A stretch of DNA of 5,270 nt, from the NCBI GenBank assembly GCA_012964265.1, contig DTUH01000322.1, positions 1 to 5,270 on the forward strand, written 5' to 3'. A program made the position numbers and the translations under genes. Source of the stretch: Candidatus Lambdaproteobacteria bacterium (GTDB lineage: Bacteria; SAR324; NAC60-12). The notes beneath the pieces are model-generated. The model was given only the letters and a program-made list of their open reading frames with translations, did no database searches and was not told where the DNA came from. Of this stretch, positions 1 through 5,270 are shown piece after piece; positions within the stretch are counted from its first letter, which is position 1, and every line of letters starts with the position of its first letter.

Positions 1-33
1 CCACGGCGGAATCATGCGCTTAAAAGATTGCGG
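1..33. repeat. Inverted copy of an internal permease segment at the window edge
   Basis: Bases 1-25 are the exact reverse complement of 1130-1154 in the permease gene. After one mismatch at base 26, bases 27-33 again match (1122-1128), giving 32 of 33. The match ends at base 34. The stretch does not code sensibly here: all three forward frames reach a stop by base 41, and the GcvT-type protein begins to align only from about base 27. The last seven matching bases (ATTGCGG) also fit the GcvT reading frame (Ile-Ala-Val), so they look like microhomology at a junction. A fold-back chimera from amplification or assembly is the simplest reading. A genuine short inverted duplication is the alternative. 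Confidence 0.85.
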
Positions 34-386
34 TGAAGTTTAACAAACCGGATTCGTTTCTCGGCAAGGAGGCACTGCTGAAACAAAAAACGGAAGGAGT
101 ATCGCGTCGTTTAGTGATGCTCACCGTCACCGATTCCGAAGCACATCCGCACGGCGGAGAACCGATTTGGTGGAATAACACGCTGGTTGGACGTACCACT
201 TCTGGAACTTTTGGACATACGGTTGGTTGCGCCGTGATGATTGGATACATCGGGTGTACCGAAACTAAACTTGTCACAATGCTTAACACAGGAAATTTTG
301 AAGTTGAAATTGCTTGTCGGCGTTTTACAGCCCATGTTACACTGGATGCGCCTTACGATCCAAAAGGTCTTGCGGTAAGAAAATAA
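27..386 (+). CDS. C-terminal fragment of a GcvT-type (dimethylglycine/sarcosine dehydrogenase-like) protein, 5'-truncated
   Basis: About 119 residues remain, with the stop at 384-386. The sequence starts near Ile-Ala-Val-Lys-Phe-Asn-Lys-Pro and continues with FLGKEALLKQK. This corresponds to the 'AVKLDKP-FIGKEAL' segment at the end of the first aminomethyltransferase domain in dimethylglycine and sarcosine dehydrogenases. It is followed by the C-terminal barrel signature: RRLVMLTV, then HGGEPIWWNN, then VGRTTSGTFGHTVG. In this family the GcvT portion binds tetrahydrofolate and accepts the one-carbon unit released by an N-terminal FAD domain. Free-standing GcvT proteins of about 370 residues share the barrel, so the missing N-terminus could be either architecture. 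An in-frame TAA at 21-23 lies within the inverted segment and blocks extension. The GTG at 33 is in frame but would start inside a conserved segment, so I treat the gene as truncated and not as a small complete protein. It probably belongs to the same catabolic cluster as the downstream genes. Confidence 0.8.
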   Translation: MAVKFNKPDSFLGKEALLKQKTEGVSRRLVMLTVTDSEAHPHGGEPIWWNNTLVGRTTSGTFGHTVGCAVMIGYIGCTETKLVTMLNTGNFEVEIACRRFTAHVTLDAPYDPKGLAVRK

Positions 387-398
387 CTCTTGTTATTT
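381..398 (+). terminator. Weak stem-loop over the stop codon of the GcvT-type fragment
   Basis: A perfect 7-bp inverted repeat (AAATAAC / GTTATTT) with a 4-nt loop (TCTT) covers the TAA stop at 384-386. The stem has a single G-C pair and only a short T run, so it would be a poor intrinsic terminator. It could slightly attenuate transcription or protect the 3' end, or be a chance feature of AT-rich DNA. It begins the 84-nt AT-rich gap before the permease (387-470), in which I found no convincing -35/-10 pair. Confidence 0.2.
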
Positions 399-470
399 CA
401 ATATTATAACTAAACTAATGTATAACAAAAAACTCGTAAATCTCTTTAATACTTTAGTGAACTAATAATA

Positions 471-1376
471 ATGTTCAACTACTTTCCAACAATTCCGGGA
501 ATCTCCCCCAATTCACAGCAAAGCGATTTACCGGTATTATTGCCGTATCGGGGGCGCTCTGCCGGAGAGGCTGTTGATTTGCGTTTTAGTCGTTGGTTGA
601 CCTCTTCATCGCCATGGATTTTGTTGGTGTTATTTTTGTTGATTAGCTTTTATCCGTTGGCAGTCATGGCGCAATCAAAATACACACTTGAGGATGCATT
701 TAGCACACTTTTGCGCTGGTTGCCGTTCATTGTCGGCAGTGGATTTTTGATGAATTTATTGATCAGTTTTTTTACGATGCTTTTTGGCACGGTGGCTGGG
801 GTTTTACTCGGCTTGGGGCAAATTTCAGTCCATACTCTGGTTCGTAAATTTTCGTGGTTCTTCACTCAACTTTTCCGTAACTCTCCATGGTTGGTGTTGC
901 TCTTTATCGTCATGCTGACCTTCCCTTTTGAAATTGAAATCGGCGACCACATCATTTCAATTCCGGATTGGATGAAAGCTGTTTTCGGACTTTCTTTACC
1001 CATTATGGCCAATATTTCTGAGGTTGTGCGGGGTGCGGTACAATCCGTTCCCACTGGACAATGGGAGGCTTCTGAATCTTTGGCTTTCAGTCGTGTGCAA
1101 ACCATTTGGAAAATCATTATGCCGCAATGTTTTAAGCGCATGATTCCGCCGTGGATGAATTGGTATGCGATTTTGACAATGGCGACCCCATTGGTCTCGT
1201 TGCTCGGTGTCGAGGAAATCGTCACGCTTTCGCGTCAAGCAATGGAAGCCGAAGACAATCATCCTGAATTGTTGATTCCATTTTTCGGCTTTGCACTCTT
1301 GATTTTCTTTGCCTATTGTTATCCGATTGCACGTTGGACATTAAAACTTGAAGAACGTTATTCAGTTAAATTATGA
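471..1376 (+). CDS. Amino-acid-type ABC transporter permease (HisM/GlnP family) with N-terminal extension
   Basis: Integral membrane subunit of an importer for polar amino acids or related zwitterions; it would sit in the cytoplasmic membrane and couple to the ATPase encoded 9 nt downstream. The 301-residue protein has a hydrophilic start (1-45), an extra hydrophobic helix at about 48-67, and then the family core with membrane segments near 84-116, 138-151, 168-182, 232-248 and 267-284. The EAA loop that docks on the ATPase is at 199-219, EASESLAFSRVQ..IMPQ. The glycine usual after the leucine is Ala205, while Pro218 is kept. Family members are usually about 215-240 residues, so 60 or more are additional. 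The ATG at 471 is the first start available and has no clear SD site (upstream ACTAATAATA). A later start would remove the extra helix but not the core. No second permease or solute-binding protein lies nearby, so the permease may work as a homodimer with a binding protein encoded elsewhere. Residues 218-228 are encoded by the segment duplicated in inverted form at the window's left edge. Confidence 0.88.
   Translation: MFNYFPTIPGISPNSQQSDLPVLLPYRGRSAGEAVDLRFSRWLTSSSPWILLVLFLLISFYPLAVMAQSKYTLEDAFSTLLRWLPFIVGSGFLMNLLISFFTMLFGTVAGVLLGLGQISVHTLVRKFSWFFTQLFRNSPWLVLLFIVMLTFPFEIEIGDHIISIPDWMKAVFGLSLPIMANISEVVRGAVQSVPTGQWEASESLAFSRVQTIWKIIMPQCFKRMIPPWMNWYAILTMATPLVSLLGVEEIVTLSRQAMEAEDNHPELLIPFFGFALLIFFAYCYPIARWTLKLEERYSVKL
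1122..1154. repeat. Source arm of the inverted repeat, inside the permease gene
   Basis: This segment encodes permease residues 218-228 (PQCFKRMIPPW), the end of the EAA docking loop. It reads smoothly in frame within a conserved region, so it is the original copy; its reverse complement at bases 1-33 is the displaced one. The arms are about 1.1 kb apart. Confidence 0.85.
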
Positions 1377-1385
1377 GAGATTGAA

Positions 1386-2141
1386 ATGACTAATAATAAT
1401 TGGACTCCGGAACAACCGATTGTTTCCCTGAAAAACGTACACAAATCTTTTGGAGACCTCGAAGTCCTCAAAGGCATCAGCTTCGATGTGATGAAAGGCG
1501 AAGTGATTTGCATTATCGGTCCTTCCGGCTCCGGAAAATCAACTTTGATTCGTTGCATCAATGCCCTCAACGAAATCAATTCCGGTTCGATCAAAGTTCA
1601 AGGTTTGGAAGTCAATGACTCTGATTTGAACAAATTGGAATTGCGCAAAAAAGTCGGTATGGTTTTTCAACAGTACAATCTCTTCCCGCACAAAACCGCA
1701 CTGCAAAACATCATGATGGCCCCCATGCTGGTCTTGAAGGAATCCAAAGAAGATGTTCATGCCAAAGCCCAAGCCTTAATCCGCAAGGTTCGACTCGAAG
1801 ACAAGCAAAACAGCTTTCCAGGAGAACTTTCCGGAGGACAACAACAGCGTGTTGCCATTGCTCGTTCGCTGGCCATGAATCCGGATGTGATGCTTTTCGA
1901 TGAAGTCACCGCCGCTCTTGACCCGGAAACAGTCAAGGAGGTGTTAGTCACGATTAAGGAACTTGCCGCGGAAGGAATGACTTGCATTCTCGTCACTCAC
2001 GAAATGGGTTTTGCCCGTGAGTTGGCCGATCACATTTACTTTACCGATCGCGGAATTATTGTTGAACACGGCCCACCCGCTACGTTCTTCAAAGAAGCCA
2101 AAGACCCGCGCACTAAAGAATTTTTGAGCCAGATTTTGTAA
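1386..2141 (+). CDS. Amino-acid-type ABC transporter ATP-binding protein (GlnQ/HisP/EhuA-like)
   Basis: Cytoplasmic ATPase that powers import through the permease encoded just upstream. Its 251 residues match the usual length (about 240-255). All catalytic elements are present: Walker A GPSGSGKS at 45-52, Q-loop glutamine at 95 within VFQQYNLFPH, signature LSGGQQQR at 148-155, Walker B VMLFDE at 168-173, D-loop ALDP at 177-180 and switch His205 (LVTHEMGFA). VFQQYNLFPH and THEMGFAR are typical of the polar amino acid uptake branch. After the catalytic glutamate the sequence is VTAALDPE, where most GlnQ proteins have PTSALDPE; Val or Ile here also occurs in ectoine-type (EhuA) relatives. The ATG at 1386 is preceded by a weak purine-rich site (GAGAGA, 1375-1380, 5 nt spacer), the best SD candidate among the first genes. 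The 9-nt gap implies co-transcription and probably coupled translation. The substrate cannot be deduced from an ATPase. Confidence 0.95.
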   Translation: MTNNNWTPEQPIVSLKNVHKSFGDLEVLKGISFDVMKGEVICIIGPSGSGKSTLIRCINALNEINSGSIKVQGLEVNDSDLNKLELRKKVGMVFQQYNLFPHKTALQNIMMAPMLVLKESKEDVHAKAQALIRKVRLEDKQNSFPGELSGGQQQRVAIARSLAMNPDVMLFDEVTAALDPETVKEVLVTIKELAAEGMTCILVTHEMGFARELADHIYFTDRGIIVEHGPPATFFKEAKDPRTKEFLSQIL

Positions 2142-2176
2142 ATTTAACGAAACCAAGAACACACATCAAACAAACT

Positions 2177-3355
2177 ATGGAACAACAGAAAACAGCAGAT
2201 TTTATCATCATTGGCGGTGGAGTCATTGGATGTAGCACAGCCTACAACTTGGCCAATCAAGGTGCGAAAAATGTGGTGGTATTAGAAAAAGGAGAGATCT
2301 GTACCGGAGGAACGGCCAAGTCCTGCGCCATCACACGCAGTCACTATTCCATTGAAGCCAATATGCGCCATGCGGTCGAAAGTGTGAAAATATTTGAAAA
2401 TTTTGACGAAATAGTTGGCGGCGATCCGAGGTTTCAGCGTTCCGGGCACATGATTTTGGGTTCCGAAGATTTCCGTCCACAAATGGAAAAGGTGTTTCGG
2501 ATGCAAAACAAATACGGCATCGACACCCACGCCTTGACACCTGCCGAAGCAAACGAACTTCACCCTCTGCTCCAATTCGAGGATGTAGCCCTGATCGGCT
2601 ACGAATCCCGCACCGGTTATTGTGATCCTTATTTGACGACTACGGCATACGCACAACGTGCCAAAGATTTGGGAGTGACATTTTATACCGGAACTCCTGT
2701 TAGCGGAATCCGGATGAATGGCGCAAACAAAACGCTGGAAACGCCGCAAGGTGGTTTTGAAACACCCACGATTATCCTTGCCGCCGGGCCGTGGACTCAT
2801 GCTTTGGGAAAAATGATTGGAGTTAAATTTCCTTATGAAATCAGCAAACACAAAGTGCTGACTTTGAAAATAGACTACCCTTATGAAAAAGATTGGCCGA
2901 TTGTGAAAGATTTACTGACTCCTGAAAAAATCTATTTTCGTCCGGATTCCGGCGGAGTGGTTTTAGTGGGAACCGGAGATCACGGTGAACCGGTTGAAGA
3001 TGTGGAAGCAATAACCGACGAAGTGGAAATGGAACATGTTGAACGAATCGGCAAACGCATGGCCAACCGGATGCCTGCTTTTGCCGACGCAAAACTGGTG
3101 CGGAGTTGGACGGGGCCGTATGACATTCCTCCGGATTGGTGTCCAATCATCGGCCCGGTTTCCGGATTTGACGGAGTAACGGTAGCAGTCGGTTTTAGTG
3201 GACACGGCTTCAAACTTGCCCCCACGATTGGCGAATCTTTGGCGCAACAAATTCTTGGAACCGAGCCGCGTGTGCCGATAGAGATGTATGACATGAACCG
3301 TTTTGAAAGCGGTAAAATGATGCACGGTGCTTATGGAATCGGTACACTCGCCTAA
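2177..3355 (+). CDS. FAD-dependent amine/amino-acid oxidoreductase (SoxB/DadA-like, sarcosine oxidase beta-type)
   Basis: Probable cytoplasmic flavoenzyme that oxidises a C-N bond of an amino acid or N-methylated amine. The 392 residues have the DAO fold (PF01266 type). The N-terminal Rossmann motif is FIIIGGGVIGCSTAYNLA (9-26), with Glu37 at the end of strand 2 for the adenosine ribose. The FAD-contacting segment CAITRSHYS lies at 50-58, LAAGPWTHAL at 201-210, WTGPYDIPPDWCPIIGP at 311-327 and the C-terminal flavin loop GFSGHGFKLAPTIG at 339-352. Length and motifs resemble sarcosine oxidase beta subunits and related single-domain enzymes. The position of the covalent flavin cysteine of monomeric sarcosine oxidase (Cys315) aligns by eye with Gly313, so that linkage is not expected. 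Substrate specificity is open: sarcosine, dimethylglycine, a D-amino acid or another secondary amine. The ATG at 2177 lies 35 nt after the ATPase in an A-rich leader without SD site. The 3' end overlaps the regulator gene. The GcvT-type gene upstream would suit a one-carbon-releasing oxidation, but that link is inferred. Confidence 0.85.
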   Translation: MEQQKTADFIIIGGGVIGCSTAYNLANQGAKNVVVLEKGEICTGGTAKSCAITRSHYSIEANMRHAVESVKIFENFDEIVGGDPRFQRSGHMILGSEDFRPQMEKVFRMQNKYGIDTHALTPAEANELHPLLQFEDVALIGYESRTGYCDPYLTTTAYAQRAKDLGVTFYTGTPVSGIRMNGANKTLETPQGGFETPTIILAAGPWTHALGKMIGVKFPYEISKHKVLTLKIDYPYEKDWPIVKDLLTPEKIYFRPDSGGVVLVGTGDHGEPVEDVEAITDEVEMEHVERIGKRMANRMPAFADAKLVRSWTGPYDIPPDWCPIIGPVSGFDGVTVAVGFSGHGFKLAPTIGESLAQQILGTEPRVPIEMYDMNRFESGKMMHGAYGIGTLA

Positions 3356-3977
3356 AAAAAGACGCACTCAGGAAGAACGTAGTGCGGAAACCAAGAAACG
3401 ACTGCTGGAAGCAACGATTGATTACCTGAATGAGTTGGGTTACAACAAAACTGGCACAGTCGAAATTGCCCGTCGGGCTGGAGTTTCGCGGGGTGCATTG
3501 GTTCATCATTTCCCCTCAAAACACGATTTAATCGTGGCCACCGCAGAATATCATTGGAACCGGATTGCCGAAGAAGTGCGCACTTTGGCGATGACGATGC
3601 ATGGGGGACAACTCTCTCTGGATGCCTTCATTGACGGTATTTGGAACAAAGTTTTCCTGATTCGTGGCAGTAATGCTACTATTGAAATGATAATCGCCGC
3701 CCGAACAGATTCTGAATTGCGTGAAGAACTGGTGCCTATGCTCAATCGCCTCTATCGCAATTACGATGAGATTTGGTTTCAATTTTTTCGTGACAGCGGA
3801 GTTTCACCTGAAAGAGTTGAAATGTTGTTTGATCTGACTATTGAACTTTTTCGTGGAATGTCCTTGCAACGGGTTTTGAAGGACGAACCGGCATATTATC
3901 AAAAGTTTCTTGATTCATGGAAAATGATTATCACCGCTTGTTTGAGGGATGAAAACAACTATAAAACAGATACATAA
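3333..3977 (+). CDS. TetR/AcrR-family transcriptional regulator
   Basis: A 214-residue protein, a normal TetR length. The basic N-terminus KKRRTQEERSAETKKRLLEA leads into the DNA-binding domain. Helix 2 is at about 42-49 (TVEIARRA) and the recognition region at 51-63 (VSRGALVHHFPSK), including the conserved HHFPSK end. The remainder (about 75-214) is helical and variable, as expected for the ligand-binding and dimer domain, so the ligand cannot be named. TetR proteins usually repress their own operon and are released by a substrate or intermediate. I chose the ATG at 3333, which overlaps the oxidoreductase gene by 23 nt. A GTG at 3327 would add two residues. Neither has a good SD site, so translation may rely on coupling to the gene ahead. 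Lying inside the cluster on the same strand suggests autoregulation. No operator palindrome could be identified upstream. Confidence 0.9.
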   Translation: MESVHSPKKRRTQEERSAETKKRLLEATIDYLNELGYNKTGTVEIARRAGVSRGALVHHFPSKHDLIVATAEYHWNRIAEEVRTLAMTMHGGQLSLDAFIDGIWNKVFLIRGSNATIEMIIAARTDSELREELVPMLNRLYRNYDEIWFQFFRDSGVSPERVEMLFDLTIELFRGMSLQRVLKDEPAYYQKFLDSWKMIITACLRDENNYKTDT

Positions 3978-3979
3978 CT

Positions 3980-5206
3980 ATGATCGACAATACCGGTCCC
4001 CTAAAGGGCCTACGCATTTTAGACATGAGCCGGATTCTGGCCGGACCAACCTGCACCCAAATCCTTGGCGACCTCGGCGCGGATGTGATCAAAATCGAGC
4101 GTCCGGGCATGGGCGACGACACCCGGAAATGGGGGCCGCCGTATGTGAAGGACGCGAACGGCAACGACACCAGCGAAAGCGCGTATTATCTGTGCGCCAA
4201 CCGCAACAAGCGTTCGCTGACGGTGGACATCACCCAAGCGGAAGGGCAGGAACTGATCCGGAAACTCGCAGGAAAATGTGACGTGCTGATCGAAAATCAC
4301 AAAGTCGGCGGACTGAAAAAATACGGGCTGGATTACGACAGCATGAAGGGCGATTTTCCGAATTTGATCTATTGCTCGATTTCCGGATTCGGGCAGACTG
4401 GCCCCAAGTCGCATCGCCCCGGTTACGATTTCATGATTCAGGCGATGGGCGGCATCATGAGCGTCACCGGCGATCCGGACGGCTCGCCAATGAAAGTCGG
4501 CGTGGGCATTGCGGACGTGATGTGCGGCATGTACGCCGCCATCTCCATCCTTGCGGCGATTCGTCACCGCGACCAAGGCGGGAGCGGTCAGCACATTGAT
4601 TTGGCGTTGCTGGATTCGCAAGCCGCCTGGCTGATCAATTCCGGAATGAATTATCTGACTTCCCGCGAAAACCAACACCGCCTCGGCAATGCTCATCCGA
4701 ACGTCGTTCCCTATCAAGTGTTTGAGACCAGCGATGGATGTTTTGTTTTGGCCATTGGCAACGACACGCAGTTCCGAAAGTTCTGCGAATTCGTCGAAGC
4801 TCCGGAATTGCCCAACGATTCACGCTTTCACACTAACGCGGATCGAGTGCGCAACCGCGAGGTCTTGGTTCTGATCATCAATGAACTGACCCGGCGTTTT
4901 TCGACTCAATACTGGCTGGAGGAACTGGAAAAACGGCAAGTTCCCTGCGGCCCGGTCAACACGATCAAGGAGGTCTTTGACGATCCGCAAGTCCAGCACC
5001 GCGAAATGGAAATCACCATGCCGCACCCGCTTTCCGGAACAGACGAGGTCAGTCTGATCGGCAGTCCGGTGAAAATGTCGGAAACTCCGGTCAGCTACCG
5101 CCACGCCCCGCCGACCTTGGGACAGCACACGGATGAAGTTTTGGAGGAGTTGCTGGGGCTGGATGAAACAGAACGCAGGGAATTGTCCGAGCAGGAAGTT
5201 ATTTAG
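3980..5206 (+). CDS. Class III (CaiB/BaiF family) CoA-transferase
   Basis: Cytoplasmic enzyme that moves CoA from an acyl-CoA donor to a carboxylic acid, activating the acid for breakdown. The 408 residues match the family's usual 380-430. Seen in order: GLRILDMSRILAGPTCTQ (10-27), DLGADVIKIERPGMGDDTR (31-49), NRNKRSLTVDI (74-84), the GFGQTGP loop (136-142) and GYDFMIQAMGG (148-158). Asp150 in the last motif is at the position of the catalytic aspartate that forms the acyl anhydride. Further motifs are GSGQHIDLALLDSQAAW (201-217) and the C-terminal CGPVNTIKEVFDDPQV (323-338). The stretch NAHPNVVPYQVF (237-248) resembles glutarate/succinate-type members more than carnitine CaiB; this is from memory and is not a substrate assignment. 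The ATG at 3980 follows the regulator's stop by 2 nt without SD site, suggesting coupled translation. Base composition is unusual: sampled 60-nt blocks near the start are 55-65% GC, against 37-43% late in the regulator gene. Confidence 0.93.
   Translation: MIDNTGPLKGLRILDMSRILAGPTCTQILGDLGADVIKIERPGMGDDTRKWGPPYVKDANGNDTSESAYYLCANRNKRSLTVDITQAEGQELIRKLAGKCDVLIENHKVGGLKKYGLDYDSMKGDFPNLIYCSISGFGQTGPKSHRPGYDFMIQAMGGIMSVTGDPDGSPMKVGVGIADVMCGMYAAISILAAIRHRDQGGSGQHIDLALLDSQAAWLINSGMNYLTSRENQHRLGNAHPNVVPYQVFETSDGCFVLAIGNDTQFRKFCEFVEAPELPNDSRFHTNADRVRNREVLVLIINELTRRFSTQYWLEELEKRQVPCGPVNTIKEVFDDPQVQHREMEITMPHPLSGTDEVSLIGSPVKMSETPVSYRHAPPTLGQHTDEVLEELLGLDETERRELSEQEVI
5193..5198 (+). promoter_or_regulatory. 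Shine-Dalgarno-like site for the gene at the right edge
   Basis: AGGAAG lies 9 nt before the ATG at 5208, inside the last codons of the CoA-transferase. It is the clearest SD-like site in the window and supports 5208 as a true start, since most other starts here lack one. Confidence 0.4.
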
Positions 5207-5207
5207 C

Positions 5208-5270
5208 ATGGTAATTCAAATATCAGATATTCAGAATGAGCTAAAACAACTGAGGAACAAGGAAATCGCC
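5208..5270 (+). CDS. Start of a further operon gene, product unknown, cut by the window end
   Basis: An open frame begins at ATG 5208, one base after the CoA-transferase stop, and runs 21 codons to the edge (MVIQISDIQNELKQLRNKEI, then Ala). The tight spacing and the AGGAAG site upstream make it a likely real gene, translated in coupling with the CoA-transferase. The visible residues look like an amphipathic, charged N-terminal helix and match no family I can recognise. The piece is AT-rich (bases 5211-5270 are about 35% GC), unlike the gene before it. From context an acyl-CoA dehydrogenase, hydratase or ligase would be unsurprising, but nothing seen supports one over another. Confidence 0.55.
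   Translation, partial: MVIQISDIQNELKQLRNKEIA

Noticed and set aside
33..386. A complete small protein of 117 residues starting at GTG 33
   Set aside because: The residues just before and after this GTG match the interior of GcvT-type dehydrogenases, and the upstream bases derive from the permease gene. A truncated larger protein explains it better.
27..386. DMSP demethylase (DmdA) as the identity of the GcvT-type fragment
   Set aside because: DmdA shares the fold, and a CoA-transferase nearby might suggest DMSP metabolism. However, the FLGKEALLKQ and HGGEPI...VGRTTSGTFGHTVG pattern is that of dimethylglycine/sarcosine dehydrogenase C-termini, and no other DMSP gene is present.
387..470. 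Promoter for the permease operon in the 84-nt AT-rich gap
   Set aside because: TTGTTA (390-395), TATAAC (405-410 and 421-426) and TTTAAT (445-450) each resemble a promoter element, but no pair has 16-18 nt spacing. In AT-rich DNA such hexamers are expected by chance.
2282..2851. Antisense open frame (189 codons) opposite the oxidoreductase
   Set aside because: The sense strand carries clear FAD-binding motifs through the whole interval. The antisense translation is rich in His, Arg, Phe and Cys without a family pattern, as expected for a shadow frame.
3351..3362. A7 run at the oxidoreductase stop as a programmed frameshift site
   Set aside because: The run begins within the stop codon of the oxidoreductase, so it is read too late in that frame. 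In the regulator frame it is phased AAA-AAA-AGA, not A-AAA-AAG, and the regulator reads straight through as a normal basic N-terminus.
4019..4717. Long antisense open frame (232 codons) opposite the CoA-transferase
   Set aside because: It lies entirely opposite a well-conserved enzyme in GC-rich DNA, where antisense stops are rare, and its translation shows no recognisable motif.

Overview
The window is a same-strand bacterial gene cluster, almost entirely coding, read left to right. In order it holds: the C-terminal remnant of a GcvT-type (aminomethyltransferase-fold) protein of the dimethylglycine/sarcosine dehydrogenase class; a polar-amino-acid-type ABC permease; its ATPase; a SoxB/DadA-like FAD amine oxidoreductase; a TetR-type regulator; a class III (CaiB/BaiF) CoA-transferase; and the first 21 codons of one more gene. 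After the 84-nt gap before the permease, spacings are 9 nt, 35 nt, a 23-29 nt overlap, 2 nt and 1 nt. The permease and everything downstream therefore look like one operon.

Working model (inference): a small charged or zwitterionic nitrogen compound, such as an N-methylated amino acid or betaine-like substrate, is imported by the ABC transporter. It is oxidised at the C-N bond by the FAD enzyme or the GcvT-linked dehydrogenase, whose folate domain would capture the one-carbon unit. The remaining carboxylic acid would be activated by the CoA-transferase. The TetR protein would sense the substrate or an intermediate. No solute-binding protein lies in the window, and the substrate cannot be read from the sequence.

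Organism: a bacterium of moderate GC. Most starts lack a clear Shine-Dalgarno sequence and several have A-rich leaders. The palindrome TCCGGA is strongly over-represented (15 copies by eye). This would fit a lineage such as Verrucomicrobiota/Lentisphaerota or another group that relies little on SD sites, but I cannot assign a phylum. The CoA-transferase gene is clearly richer in GC than the genes on either side.

The most unexpected structure is at the left edge. Bases 1-33 are a near-perfect (32/33) reverse complement of 1122-1154 inside the permease gene, and the GcvT-type gene is cut off exactly there. This is either a fold-back chimera at a contig end or a real small inverted duplication that broke the gene. 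No RNA gene, insertion sequence, CRISPR array or convincing promoter was seen. Apart from that junction, the content looks like a catabolic operon built from known families and not a new defence or mobile system.
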